Shown here: piece after piece, positions 52,524-61,496 of the stretch
Layout of the letters: each line of letters starts with the position of its first letter
How positions within the stretch are numbered: the first letter of the stretch is position 1
DNA from: Streptomyces xiamenensis
Lineage (GTDB): Bacteria > Actinomycetota > Actinomycetes > Streptomycetales > Streptomycetaceae
Direction of reading: 5' to 3'
Assembly (NCBI RefSeq): GCF_000993785.3
Contig: NZ_CP009922.3
Coordinates: 5,022,001-5,086,000 of the forward strand
Length of the DNA: 64,000 nt
Notes under the pieces: generated by a model
Seen by the model: only the letters and a program-made list of their open reading frames with translations
What the model was told of the DNA's origin: nothing
The model's database searches: none
Made by a program: the position numbers and the translations under genes

Positions 52524-53068
52524 GCACGGCGACCGACACCGAGCGCCCGCCGCACCGCCCCCGGCACCGCTGGCTGACGGCGATCGTGGTGGTGCTGCTG
52601 ATCGCTATCCCGGCGGGCTATCTCGCGATGTCGGCGTGGCAGAGCCGGGAGAGCGGCGAGGACAAGGCCAGATCGGCGTCCGCGCGGGCGCTGATCTACG
52701 AGTGGCCGAGCAAGGTGCAGCGCCGGATCTACGACGTCCCGATCCCGGACGGCTCCACCTATGTCGGCTACTACGAGACCAACGCCTGGCAGCGCAGCAC
52801 GATGTACGTGCAGTTCCGCACCACGCCCGGCCAGCTGGCGGTCTTCCTGGAGGAGGCCGGTACCGAGCGGGCGGCGTTGCGGGAGGGCACCATCGCCATC
52901 GCCCCCAGCCAGGCGGACGTGATCGGCTGGTCCTTCGACGACCCGGGCCGTACCTTCGCGAGCACGGTGATCCCGGGCTCCGCCTCCGAGCCCGAGGTGA
53001 CGATCACGGTGGACATCACCAAGGACGAGAACCCCCGCGTCTACGTGGTCTCCACGACCGAGCCCTGA
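52520..53068 (+). CDS. Membrane-anchored extracytoplasmic protein, unknown
   Basis: 182 residues, with ATG 52520 overlapping the kinase stop. One N-terminal membrane helix (WLTAIVVVLLIAIPAGYLAMSAW) after a short basic tail, then an outside domain of ~140 residues with beta-strand pattern (STMYVQFRTTPGQLAVFLEEAG, EVTITVDITKDENPRVYVVSTTEP). No catalytic motif recognised. Co-translated with the ROK kinase, yet similar sugar loci do not need it. Confidence 0.75.
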   Translation: MSTATDTERPPHRPRHRWLTAIVVVLLIAIPAGYLAMSAWQSRESGEDKARSASARALIYEWPSKVQRRIYDVPIPDGSTYVGYYETNAWQRSTMYVQFRTTPGQLAVFLEEAGTERAALREGTIAIAPSQADVIGWSFDDPGRTFASTVIPGSASEPEVTITVDITKDENPRVYVVSTTEP

Positions 53069-53086
53069 CCCGGCCCACCGCCGGCG

Positions 53087-53102
53087 CGCCCGTACACGGG
53101 CG
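53087..53102 (+). terminator. Short hairpin after the sugar operon
   Basis: CGCCCG-TACA-CGGGCG, a 6-bp stem with a tetraloop, 18 nt after the stop at 53068. Confidence 0.4.
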
Positions 53103-53427
53103 GCCGCCGAGGCACGGCGCGCACCCCGCGGACGGTGACCGGCCCCGCCGAGCGTGGCACGCCGGGCTTCGCGGAGCGGGACGGCGGCCCCGGCTGGCGG
53201 GGAACGACCGGCCGGGCCCTCACCGGCGCGGGCCCGTACCGGCGGGGGCGTCCAGCGCCTCCGTGATCGATCTGCGCGGCCGTGCGGTGGGGCGGATGAG
53301 GCGGGGGTGCCCACCGGGCGATCGCCGTGGACCCGCACCCAGGATGGGACTCCGCCGGGTTCGCCGCTGCTCCCACGATGTGTACCCGAGCCCTCCATGT
53401 CATCAACTCGCCTGTGTACAGCTTGTG
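53103..53427. other. Intergenic stretch without a supported gene
   Basis: Apart from the hairpin at its left edge and the promoter at its right edge I see nothing coding. The open frames here are short, have no ribosome-binding sites, and read as low-complexity Arg/Pro/Ala in all frames. Confidence 0.6.
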
Positions 53428-53456
53428 TTGAAGCATTGACGGGTTGATCATAAGGT
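53428..53456 (+). promoter_or_regulatory. Promoter of the ABC export locus, leaderless
   Basis: TTGAAG (53428-53433), exactly 17 nt, TAAGGT (53451-53456). Expected transcription start is at about 53463, at or next to the GTG 53460 / ATG 53466 start codons; there is no ribosome-binding site. Confidence 0.6.
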
Positions 53457-53465
53457 CTGGTGATC

Positions 53466-54221
53466 ATGCCGATCACCTTTCAGGGCTGCGCCTTCGGCTA
53501 CCGCCGGAACCGCCCCGTCCTTCACGACCTCACTTTCACCTTCCCCACCGGGCGCACCGTTTTCCTCGGTGTCAACGGCGCTGGCAAGAGCACGGTTCTC
53601 TCCCTCGCCGCCACCGTCCTGCGGCCCGCGGCAGGCCACGTCCGGCACGGCGCGCTGCGCACCGACCGCCGCGCCGATCTGCGCACGTACCGGCGCCAGG
53701 TCGCCTGGCTGCCGCAGCAGGTGAGCCCGGTGCCCGGACTGACCGTCCGTGAACAGGTCGCCTACGCCGGCTGGCTCAAGGGCATGCGCCAGGGGGACGC
53801 CCGGCGGCAGGCGCCGCGGGCGCTGGCCCAGGTCGAGATGGAGGAGTTCGCGGACCACCGGACCACCCAGCTGTCCGGCGGACAGCTGCGCCGCGTCGCC
53901 ATCGCCCAGGCCCTCGTCCACGACGCCGAGGTGCTGCTCCTGGACGAACCCACCGCCGGGCTGGACCTGCGCCAGCGCCGGGTCTTCCAGGATGTCCTGC
54001 ACCAGCTGCCCCCGCACGTGCACGCCATCGTCTCCACCCACGACGTGGCCGACGTCGAGACCGACTTCGAGCAGGTCGTCGTACTCGACGCCGGTGAGGT
54101 GCTGTTCACCGGACCCGTCGCCGGCTTCCTCGACCACGCGCCGGCCGGCACCCCCGCCGCCCGCCGCGCGGAGGAAGCCTTCCACGCCCTCACCGCACCG
54201 GAGCCGGCATGCGCTTCCTGA
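53466..54221 (+). CDS. ABC exporter ATP-binding protein
   Basis: 251 residues from ATG 53466 (GTG 53460 possible). Walker A GVNGAGKST, Q-loop WLPQQVSPVPGLTVREQVAY, signature LSGGQLRRVAIAQALV, Walker B VLLLDEPTAGLDLRQRR, and STHDVADVE. This is the CcmA/antibiotic-exporter type of NBD. It overlaps the permease gene by 13 nt. Together with the two downstream membrane genes it forms a predicted ABC-2 exporter of unknown cargo. Confidence 0.92.
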   Translation: MPITFQGCAFGYRRNRPVLHDLTFTFPTGRTVFLGVNGAGKSTVLSLAATVLRPAAGHVRHGALRTDRRADLRTYRRQVAWLPQQVSPVPGLTVREQVAYAGWLKGMRQGDARRQAPRALAQVEMEEFADHRTTQLSGGQLRRVAIAQALVHDAEVLLLDEPTAGLDLRQRRVFQDVLHQLPPHVHAIVSTHDVADVETDFEQVVVLDAGEVLFTGPVAGFLDHAPAGTPAARRAEEAFHALTAPEPACAS

Positions 54222-55446
54222 CCTCGCTGCGGATCTCCAGCGTCGCCTGGGCGCTGCTGCCGACCCTGCTGGCCTCCTGGATCATGACCGAGGACCGGAC
54301 CCGGTTCGCCGTCCAGGGGTACGGGGCCGCCGCGGCCAACTCCGCACTGGAGGCGATCTTCGTGCCCGCCGCCGCCTGCGCCGGCTGCGCGGCCTGGGAG
54401 GCGTGGCGGCTGCGGCGGGCCGGGATCTGGCGGCTGCCGCACGGGCGCGGCCGCTATCTGATCGCGGCCAACGCCCTCGCCCCGGTGGCCTTCCTGGGCG
54501 CCGCCGGCCTGCTCGTGTCGCTGGCCTCCGCGTGGGTGGAGCTGCGTGCGGTGCCCGACCTCGCCAGCGTGCCCATGCTGCTCACCGGTGTCCTCGTTCT
54601 CGCCTCCCACAGCGCGGTCGGGTTTCTGCTCGGCAGCCTGCTGCCCGGCCTCCTCTCCACCCCGCTGATGCTGCTGGCGAGCTATCTGTGGATGGGCCTC
54701 CCCGGCGCGATGGAGCCGCCGCTGCGCTATCTCAACGGCCTGCCGTCCGGCTCGATCCAGGTGACGGAGTCCTTCGCCGTGGGCAGCTGGGCGGCCCCCG
54801 GTCTGCTCGCTCTCGGCCTGATCGCCGGCACCATGGCGGCGGTCGCCCCGGCCCTGCGGGGCGTGGCGCTCCGCGCGCCGGCCGCGGCCGGCTGCGTCGC
54901 CGCCGCCGCCCTGGGCGCGTACGCCATCGTCGCGGACTGGGAGTACCACCCCCGACGGTGCCGCGCGCCGTCACCCCCGTGTGCGCGGGGGAGGCACCCG
55001 CCGTCTGTGTGCCGCCCGAGTTCCGCGCGACGCTGCCCGGCGCCCGGCAGGCCGCCGACGAGGTCGTGCCGCTGCTGGCCGCGGCCGGGTTCACCGTCCC
55101 GGAGCGGATCGTCATGCAGTCCGAGCGGGCGCCGCTGCCCGCAAACACCTGGCTCTTCCACTCCTACCCCCACCTGACCGACGAGCAGCACCGGATATCG
55201 ATCGCCCACAGCCCGCTGCCGCCGCATGCCCGCTGCCCCTTCGACATGGCCACCGACTGGGAGGCGGAGCAGGTGGCGCGAGCCTGGCTGTGGCTCACCG
55301 CCGGCGCGCCGCGCACCTACGACCGGTACGAGGAGGAGACCCTCGCCGTGGCCGAGGAGATCCGCAAGCTTCCCGCCGCGGAACAACAGGCCTGGTTCCA
55401 GGGGCTCAAGAAGCCGCTGACCACTTGCGTTCCGGAGGTCATGTGA
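54209..55446 (+). pseudogene. ABC-2-like permease with C-terminal soluble domain, split by a frameshift at a C5 tract
   Basis: From ATG 54209 about 250 codons encode six membrane segments (SVAWALLPTLLASWIM, LEAIFVPAAACAGCAAW, ANALAPVAFLGAAGLLVSLA, MLLTGVLVLASHSAVGFLLGSLL and so on). The frame then becomes Arg/Pro/Ser nonsense to a stop at 55177. In the -1 frame a convincing domain continues (VPRAVTPVCAGEAPAVCVPPEF ... FDMATDWEAEQVARAWLWLTAG) to 55446. One extra C in the C5 run at 54948-54952 would join them as one ~412-residue protein. Either a real frameshift, a sequencing error or a recoding site. Confidence 0.75.
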
Positions 55447-56030
55447 TGCTTTGGGCCCGGGCCCGGCAGCTGTGGCTGCTCGCCCTCGCGCTCCCGCTGT
55501 ACGCGCTCGGCCTCGTGCTCCTGAACGGCCGCCGGGTGCCGCTGCCGGGGCTTTCCGGTTCGCCGCCCGCCACCGCGCTGGCGCTGTTCGTACCGCTGCT
55601 GATCGTTCTCACCCTGCTGCACTGCCTCGGCAAAGGGCTGCACGGCCAGGAGCGCACGGGCGTACGGCGCACGTGGCGGTACGACATGGCGCTGTGCGCC
55701 GCCGCCGTCGCACCGGCCGCGCCGCTGGGGTATCGCCTCGCCGAGTGGCTGGACTTCCCGCCCCTGGCGGCCACCGGCCGCACCCTGCTGTTCCTGTGCG
55801 GACTGATGCTGCTGGCCCGGGGCCTCGCCGACGACCGCGCGGCCGGCGCCGTACCCGTGCTGTGGCTCGTGCTGATCACCCTCGTCGGGTACAGCAGCAT
55901 CGGCCACCCCTACCCCTGGACGGTGCTCCTGATGCCGCCCGGGGACGAGGTCGCCTGGGCGGTGTCGGCCGCGGTGTTCGCGGCCGGTCTCGCCCTGCTG
56001 CCCCGGGCGGGGCGGGTACGGTCCGGCTGA
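55446..56030 (+). CDS. Multi-pass membrane protein of the ABC export locus
   Basis: 194 residues, ATG 55446 overlapping the permease stop (TGATG). About six membrane segments (LWLLALALPLYALGLVLLNG, ALALFVPLLIVLTLLHCLG, MALCAAAVAPAAPLGYRL, TLLFLCGLMLLARGLADD, VLWLVLITLVGYSSIG, EVAWAVSAAVFAAGLALLPR). Probably the second membrane subunit of the exporter. No family name recognised. Confidence 0.75.
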   Translation: MLWARARQLWLLALALPLYALGLVLLNGRRVPLPGLSGSPPATALALFVPLLIVLTLLHCLGKGLHGQERTGVRRTWRYDMALCAAAVAPAAPLGYRLAEWLDFPPLAATGRTLLFLCGLMLLARGLADDRAAGAVPVLWLVLITLVGYSSIGHPYPWTVLLMPPGDEVAWAVSAAVFAAGLALLPRAGRVRSG

Positions 56031-56052
56031 ATCCGGCGATCGCGCGCGGCGG

Positions 56053-57171
56053 TTACAGCTGGTCCCGGGCCAGCTGTTCCGCCGCGCGCTCCAGCAGCGG
56101 GCCCGCGTTGCGCATCGAGGTGGCGGGATCGGGCTCCAGCGCCGAGAGCGGGTACGCCCGCTCGATGCCCGCCGCCCGCAGGCTCGCGGCGTCGATGGCC
56201 AGCCGGCCGCACACCGCGACCACCGGGCGGCCCGCCGCGCGGCACGCCGCCGCCACACCCGCCGGTGCCTTGCCGCGCAGGGTCTGCTCGTCCAGCGAAC
56301 CCTCGCCCGTGATCACCAGCGTGGCCCGCTCCAGCGCCGCTGCGAAGCCCAGCACCTCCAGCAGCACCTCGATACCGGGCCGGAAGACGGCGTTCAGGCC
56401 GAGCAGCGCGCCGTAGCCCACGCCGCCCGCCGCGCCCGCGCCCGGCGCGCCGGCCAGATCGGTACGGCCCAGCACCTCGGCGAAGTGACCGAGCGCCGCG
56501 TCCAGCGCCTCGACGGCCTGCGCGTCCGCGCCCTTCTGCGGCCCGTACACCGCCGCCGCGCCCTGCGGACCGGTCAGCGGATTGTCGACATCGCTGGCCA
56601 GAATGATGTCGGTGTCCTTCAACCGCGGGTCGAGCCCGGTCAGATCGGCGCTCACCAGCTCACGCAGCGGCCCGCCTCCGTACGCCAGCGGGTCGCCGTC
56701 CGCGTCCAGCAGCTTCGCCCCCAGCGCCACCAGCATTCCGGCCCCGCCGTCCGTGGTGGCCGAACCGCCCACCCCCAGCACGATGGTGCGCGCACCCGTG
56801 TCCAGCGCCGCGCTCAGCAGTTCGCCGGTGCCGAAGGTGGTGGCGATCAGCGGCGCGAAGACCCCGGGCGGCAGATGCCGCAGCCCCGACGCCTCGGCCA
56901 TCTCCACGATCGCGGTCGTGCCGCGCATCGCGAACGCGGCGGTCACCGGAGTGCCCAGCGGGCCCGTCACCTCCACCTCGTGGAGCGTGAACCCGGCCTC
57001 CACGGCTGCCGCGACCGTACCGTCGCCCCCGTCGGCCACCGGCAGGGCCTCCACCGTCACGCCGGGCCTGGCCCGGCGCAGCCCTACCGCCACATGGGCG
57101 GCGACCTCCGCCGCGGTGAGTGAGCCCTTGAACTTGTCCGCGGCGATGAGTACGCGCGGCGTCTGAGCCAT
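56053..57171 (-). CDS. Glycerate 2-kinase (GarK/GlxK family)
   Basis: 372 residues. Family signatures: VLIAADKFKGSLTAAEVAAHVAVGLRRARPG at the N-terminus, PVADGGDGTVAAAV, GVGGSATTDGGAGMLVALGAKLLD, SDVDNPLTGPQGAAAVYGPQKGA and ITGEGSLDEQTLRGKAP. It phosphorylates D-glycerate, the end product of the glyoxylate carboligase route. That would be relevant to allantoin use, but gcl and tartronate semialdehyde reductase are not in the window. Convergent with the membrane gene, 22 nt apart. Confidence 0.93.
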   Translation of the reverse strand: MAQTPRVLIAADKFKGSLTAAEVAAHVAVGLRRARPGVTVEALPVADGGDGTVAAAVEAGFTLHEVEVTGPLGTPVTAAFAMRGTTAIVEMAEASGLRHLPPGVFAPLIATTFGTGELLSAALDTGARTIVLGVGGSATTDGGAGMLVALGAKLLDADGDPLAYGGGPLRELVSADLTGLDPRLKDTDIILASDVDNPLTGPQGAAAVYGPQKGADAQAVEALDAALGHFAEVLGRTDLAGAPGAGAAGGVGYGALLGLNAVFRPGIEVLLEVLGFAAALERATLVITGEGSLDEQTLRGKAPAGVAAACRAAGRPVVAVCGRLAIDAASLRAAGIERAYPLSALEPDPATSMRNAGPLLERAAEQLARDQL

Positions 57172-57338
57172 GTTCTGCCCCTGTTGTGGTCGCTTCGGTG
57201 CATGTTGTCCGGGCGGTCATGCCCGGGCGACCCTACCCGCCGTGCGCCGCCGGGGACCATGCCTGTCCGCTGCCGGGACGGTCACATCGCGGCGTGCCGA
57301 CCGGGTGAACGCGGCGATTCACCACATAGTGGTGCACT

Positions 57339-59081
57339 ATGACCACGGATGCGCACTCCCCACCCCAGCCCCCGGACGCCGGGACAGGGGAGCGGAGACG
57401 GCCCGACCCGCCACCCGACGCCACGGTCATCGTCATGGGGATGGCCGCCGTCCTCGGGGTGGTGGCCTGGGCGGCGTTCGGCAAGGACAACTTCTCCTCC
57501 GTCACCGACCACTCCCTGAACTGGGTCCTCGGGAACTTCTCCTGGCTGTTCATCATCGCCGGCAACGTCTTCCTGGTGACCTGTCTCGTCATCGCCTTCA
57601 GCCGCTTCGGCCGGATCCGGCTCGGCCGCGACGACGACGAGCCGGAGTTCTCCTCCCTGTCCTGGATCGCCATGATGTTCGCCGCCGGCATGGGCATCGG
57701 CCTGATGTTCTTCGGCGTGGGCGAACCCCTGCTCCACTTCGCGGACCCACCCCCCTTCGGCGACATCGAGCCCGGCAGCCCCGAAGCGGCCCGCGCGGCC
57801 CTCGAGTACTCCTTCTTCCACTGGACACTGCACCCCTGGGCCATCTACGGTGTCGCCGCACTCGGCCTCGCGTACGCCACCTTCCGCAAGGGGCGCGGCA
57901 ACCAGATCAGCGCCGTCTTCGTCCCGCTCATCGGCTCCCGGCTCAGCGCCGGCTGGCCCGGCCGGCTCATCGATCTGCTCGCCGTCTTCGCCACCGTCTT
58001 CGGCACCGCCACCAGCCTGGGACTCGGCGCCCTCCAGGTCTCCAAAGGCCTCAACATCACCACCGAGATCGACGACACCCTCACCCTGCGGATGATCATC
58101 ATCGGCGCGCTCGGCGCCGCCTTCGTCATCTCCGCCTCCAGCGGACTGCACAAGGGCGTCAAATGGCTCAGCAACATCAACATCGTGCTGGCCATCTCGC
58201 TGGCGCTGTTCATCTTCGTCGTCGGACCCACCGTGTACATCCTGGGCGTCGTACCGGCCGGTGTCGGCGTCTACCTCGAAGAACTGCTGGTGCTCTCCTC
58301 GCGCACCGGGGCGTTCGGCAACGAGGAGTGGCTGGGCACCTGGACCATCTTCTACTGGGCCTGGTGGATGTCCTGGGCGCCCTTCGTCGGCACCTTCATC
58401 GCCCGGATCTCCCGGGGCCGCACCATCCGGGAGTTCCTCATCGGGGTGCTGCTCATCCCCTCCGGCGCCTCCGTCCTCTGGTTCTCGATCCTGGGCGGCA
58501 GCGCCCTGCGGATCGACTCCACCGGCGGCGCCGACCTGACCGGTGAGGTGAACAACAATGGTGAGGAATCGGCCCTGTTCGCCCTGCTGGACGCGCTGCC
58601 GCTGGGCACCCTCACCGCCTTCGTCGCGATGATCCTGGTGATGCTCTACTTCATCACCAGCGCCGACTCCGCCTCCCTGGTGATGGGTTCCCTCACCAGC
58701 CGCGGCGCCCTCCACCCGCGCAAATGGCTGGTCGTCGCCTGGGGTGTGCTGATGGGCGCGGTGGCCGCCGTCCTGCTGGTGGCCGGCGGCCTGGACGCCC
58801 TGCGCTCGGGCACCATCCTGGTGGCGCTGCCGTTCGTGGTGGTCATGCTCGCGATGTGCTGGGCGCTGGTGACCGAACTGCGCACCGACCCCGGAGCCGG
58901 AGCCCCCCGGCACATGCCGCTGCACGGGCTGCGCGAGGCCGTACGCACGATGGTCGGGGAGGCCGTCGAGGAGCGCGCCCGCGGGCCACGGCACTGGCGG
59001 CTGCGCCGGACCGCCGGCAATGTGCTCGACCGGCAGGACGGCACGGGCCGGCCTCCCGAGAACCCGCCGCAGGACCAGTGA
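57339..59081 (+). CDS. BCCT-family choline/betaine/carnitine transporter
   Basis: 580 residues with twelve predicted membrane segments. Family features: SWIAMMFAAGMGIGLMFFGVGEPLLHF, FHWTLHPWAIYGVAALGLAYATFRKG, and the BCCT signature GTWTIFYWAWWMSWAPFVGTFIARISRGRTIREF (split here only for reference). The long hydrophilic C-terminal tail (~75 residues) may be regulatory, as in osmosensing BetP. Sodium- or proton-coupled uptake of a trimethylammonium compound is expected. Ends in a strong bidirectional hairpin. Confidence 0.94.
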   Translation: MTTDAHSPPQPPDAGTGERRRPDPPPDATVIVMGMAAVLGVVAWAAFGKDNFSSVTDHSLNWVLGNFSWLFIIAGNVFLVTCLVIAFSRFGRIRLGRDDDEPEFSSLSWIAMMFAAGMGIGLMFFGVGEPLLHFADPPPFGDIEPGSPEAARAALEYSFFHWTLHPWAIYGVAALGLAYATFRKGRGNQISAVFVPLIGSRLSAGWPGRLIDLLAVFATVFGTATSLGLGALQVSKGLNITTEIDDTLTLRMIIIGALGAAFVISASSGLHKGVKWLSNINIVLAISLALFIFVVGPTVYILGVVPAGVGVYLEELLVLSSRTGAFGNEEWLGTWTIFYWAWWMSWAPFVGTFIARISRGRTIREFLIGVLLIPSGASVLWFSILGGSALRIDSTGGADLTGEVNNNGEESALFALLDALPLGTLTAFVAMILVMLYFITSADSASLVMGSLTSRGALHPRKWLVVAWGVLMGAVAAVLLVAGGLDALRSGTILVALPFVVVMLAMCWALVTELRTDPGAGAPRHMPLHGLREAVRTMVGEAVEERARGPRHWRLRRTAGNVLDRQDGTGRPPENPPQDQ

Positions 59082-59084
59082 GGC

Positions 59085-59112
59085 GACGGGGCGGCCACCG
59101 GGCCGCCCCGTC
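59085..59112. terminator. Bidirectional hairpin between BCCT and FAD-oxidoreductase genes
   Basis: GACGGGGCGGCC-ACCG-GGCCGCCCCGTC, a perfect 12-bp stem with a 4-nt loop, fills the 38-nt gap between the two convergent genes. Confidence 0.8.
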
Positions 59113-59119
59113 CGTCCCC

Positions 59120-60535
59120 TCAGCGCTGCCGCAGCCGCCGCCACACGGCCTTCGCCGCGTTGTGCCCCGACATTCCGTGCACCCCGGGCCCCGGCCAGGC
59201 TGCCTGCGAGCACAGGAAGACCGCCGGATGCGCGGTGGTGTACGGGGACCACGCCGGACGCGGGCGGAACATCGTCTGCAGGCCGCTGAACGCCCCGCAC
59301 GCGGTGTCCCCGCCCACATAGTTGGCGTTGCGCCGCATCAGCTCGGCCGGGCCCGCCACCGCACGCGCCAGCACCCGGTCCCGGAACCCCGGCGCGAACC
59401 GCTCGATCTGCGCCTCCAGCGCCTCCGTCAGGTCCCCGTCCCAGCCGTTGGGCACATGGCCGTACGCCCAGAAGACGTGCTTGCCGGCCGGCGCCCTGGA
59501 CGGGTCCAGGAGCGTGGGCTGCGAGGTGATCATGAACGGCACCTCCGGTCCCTCCCCCCGCACCGTGGCCGCCCGCAGCGCCGTCTCGATCTCCGCGCTG
59601 GTCGCCCCCAGATGCACCGTCCCGGCGCGGTGCGCCTCCGGCGCCGTCCACGGCACCGGACCGTCCATCGCGAAGTCGATCTTGAACGAGGCCGCCCCGT
59701 AACGGAACCGCGGATACGCCTGCCCCAGGCCCGCGATCCGCGCCATCGCCGTGGGGGAGGTGTCGAAGATGTACGCCCTGGCCGGCGGCAGCTCGTCCAG
59801 CCGCCGCACCTCGACCCCCGTGTGCACGGTGCCGCCCAGCGCCGCCAGATAACCCGCCAGCGCGTCCGCGATCGACTGCGAGCCGCCCCGGGCGATCGGC
59901 CAGCCGCCCTCGTGCGCCGCCAGCGCGAACACCATCGCGATCGCCGAGGTCGCCGGCGTCGTGGCGGCCGGCGAGATCACGTGCGCCGCCAGACCGTGGA
60001 ACAGCGCCCGCGCCTTCTCGTCCCTGAACCGGGTCCGTGCCACCCACGCCGCCGGCTGGATACCCGTCAGCCCGAACCGCGCCAGCGTGAGCGGCCCCTG
60101 GGGCAGCCCGTCCCACGGCACCTTCAGGAAGTCCCCGGCCAGCGCGTCCCACCGGCCCAGATACGGGGCCATCAGCCGCCGGTACGCCTCCGCGTCGCGC
60201 GGCCCGAACGAGGCCGCCGTCACCCCCACCTCCCGGGCGAGGACCGCCGCACTGCCGTCCGGGAACGGGTGCGCCAGCGCCAGCTCCGCGTGCAGCCACT
60301 CCAGGCCGTACCGCTCCAGCGGCATCGCCTTGAACGCCGGTGACCCCGCGCCCATCGGATGCACCGCCGAGCAGGGGTCGTGCCGGAAGCCCGGCAGCGT
60401 CAGCTCCTCGGTGCGCGACCCGCCGCCCACCGTCTCCTTGGCCTCGAAGACCTCGACGGAGATCCCCCGTCGGGCCAGTTCCACGGCGGCGGTCAGCCCG
60501 TTCGGGCCGGCTCCCACCACCACCGCGTCCCGCAT
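59120..60535 (-). CDS. CrtI-like FAD-dependent oxidoreductase
   Basis: 471 residues from ATG 60535. Dinucleotide-binding VVVGAGPNGLTAAVELARRGISVEVFEAKETVGGGSRT (GxGxxG...E) at the N-terminus and the C-terminal FAD motif SQAAWPGPGVHGMSGHNAAKAVWRR. The PGPGVHGMSG ending places it in the phytoene-desaturase-related group. No carotenoid genes are near, so a carotenoid role is not supported; substrate unknown. Confidence 0.85.
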   Translation of the reverse strand: MRDAVVVGAGPNGLTAAVELARRGISVEVFEAKETVGGGSRTEELTLPGFRHDPCSAVHPMGAGSPAFKAMPLERYGLEWLHAELALAHPFPDGSAAVLAREVGVTAASFGPRDAEAYRRLMAPYLGRWDALAGDFLKVPWDGLPQGPLTLARFGLTGIQPAAWVARTRFRDEKARALFHGLAAHVISPAATTPATSAIAMVFALAAHEGGWPIARGGSQSIADALAGYLAALGGTVHTGVEVRRLDELPPARAYIFDTSPTAMARIAGLGQAYPRFRYGAASFKIDFAMDGPVPWTAPEAHRAGTVHLGATSAEIETALRAATVRGEGPEVPFMITSQPTLLDPSRAPAGKHVFWAYGHVPNGWDGDLTEALEAQIERFAPGFRDRVLARAVAGPAELMRRNANYVGGDTACGAFSGLQTMFRPRPAWSPYTTAHPAVFLCSQAAWPGPGVHGMSGHNAAKAVWRRLRQR

Positions 60536-60569
60536 GGTCGGCACGTTACGGCTCCCCTCGCCGGTGAGT

Positions 60570-61385
60570 TCACGCTCCGTTGAGCAAGGAGAGAATACGC
60601 CGCGCCGTCAGCTCGTCCCGCGCCGCGGTGAACGGCAGCGCGTTGCCGCCCGCGATCGCGAACGGAACCCCCGCCACCGTCTCGTGCGTCCCTCCCGCCT
60701 CCAGCACCATCAGCAGCCCCGCCGCGTGGTCCCAGGCCGACTCCCAGTTGAACGCCACCGCGTCCAGCTCGCCACGGGCGACACGGACGTACTCCAGGCC
60801 GGCGGAACCGCACTCGCGCGGCGCGACCCCCGCCACCTCCAGCCGGGCCAGCACCCGCTTCTCCTCCTCCGACGTGTAGTTCGGGTGCGCGTGCGCCACC
60901 GTCAGCGGCCTGCCCGGTTCGGGCGAACCCGCGAACACCCGCTCCCCGTCCACGAACGCCCCCACCCCGCGCCGGGCGTGCGCGGTGAGCGCGAGCGCCG
61001 GAGCGTGCGTCCACGACGCCTCCAGCACCCCCCGGTGAGCCAGCCCCACCAGCGTGCAGAAGCCCTCGTCCCCCTCCACGAACTGCCGCGTCCCGTCCAC
61101 CGGGTCGACGATCCACACCGGCGCGTCACCGGCCAGCGCCCCGTACACGGCCGGGTCGGCCGCCACCGCCTCCTCGCCCACCACCACGGACCCCGGCAGC
61201 AACTGCGCCAGTATCTCCGTCAGCCGCTCCTCGGCCCGGCGGTCCGCGACGGTGACCAGATCGTGCGGCGCCGACTTGGTCTCCACCTCATGGGCGGCGA
61301 GCCGTCGCCAGCGCGGCATGATCTCCTCGGCGGCGACGGTGCGGATGGCCTCTTCCACCTTCAGGGCGAGCTGTTCATCGATCAT
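60570..61385 (-). CDS. Inositol monophosphatase-family phosphatase
   Basis: 271 residues from ATG 61385 (GATGGGGGAC upstream). Metal and substrate motifs: VGEEAVAADP, WIVDPVDGTRQFVEGDEGFCTLVGLA (motif A DPxDGT), and NWESAWDHAAGLLMVLEAGG (motif B WDxAAG). Substrates of such enzymes include inositol-1-phosphate, histidinol phosphate and PAP. PAP phosphatase would fit a PAPS-making cell but nothing local links it. Gene lies 34 nt upstream of the FAD oxidoreductase. Confidence 0.88.
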   Translation of the reverse strand: MIDEQLALKVEEAIRTVAAEEIMPRWRRLAAHEVETKSAPHDLVTVADRRAEERLTEILAQLLPGSVVVGEEAVAADPAVYGALAGDAPVWIVDPVDGTRQFVEGDEGFCTLVGLAHRGVLEASWTHAPALALTAHARRGVGAFVDGERVFAGSPEPGRPLTVAHAHPNYTSEEEKRVLARLEVAGVAPRECGSAGLEYVRVARGELDAVAFNWESAWDHAAGLLMVLEAGGTHETVAGVPFAIAGGNALPFTAARDELTARRILSLLNGA

Positions 61386-61496
61386 GTCCCCCATCGAAGC
61401 ACGCCACCGGCCACCCCGGAGCGTCAGCGTCCCGTGGCGGAGGGCACACTGAGGCAGGTCGGGGACGGGACACGAGGCCGCATCGGGGGCGGGGCC

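Noticed and set aside
56053..57171. Glycerate kinase as a member of the allantoin operon
   Set aside because: It is 10 kb away, on the opposite strand, and lacks the shared operator; the metabolic link is possible but not supported by position.
57282..60299. 1005-codon open frame on the minus strand across the BCCT gene
   Set aside because: It is antisense to a clear transporter gene with twelve membrane segments and overlaps the real FAD-oxidoreductase gene in another frame. Composition is Gly/Asp/Glu/His-rich, typical of GC-driven shadow frames.
59120..60535. CrtI-like gene as evidence for carotenoid synthesis
   Set aside because: No crtB, crtE or other isoprenoid genes in the window; the CrtI-like fold is shared by many oxidases.
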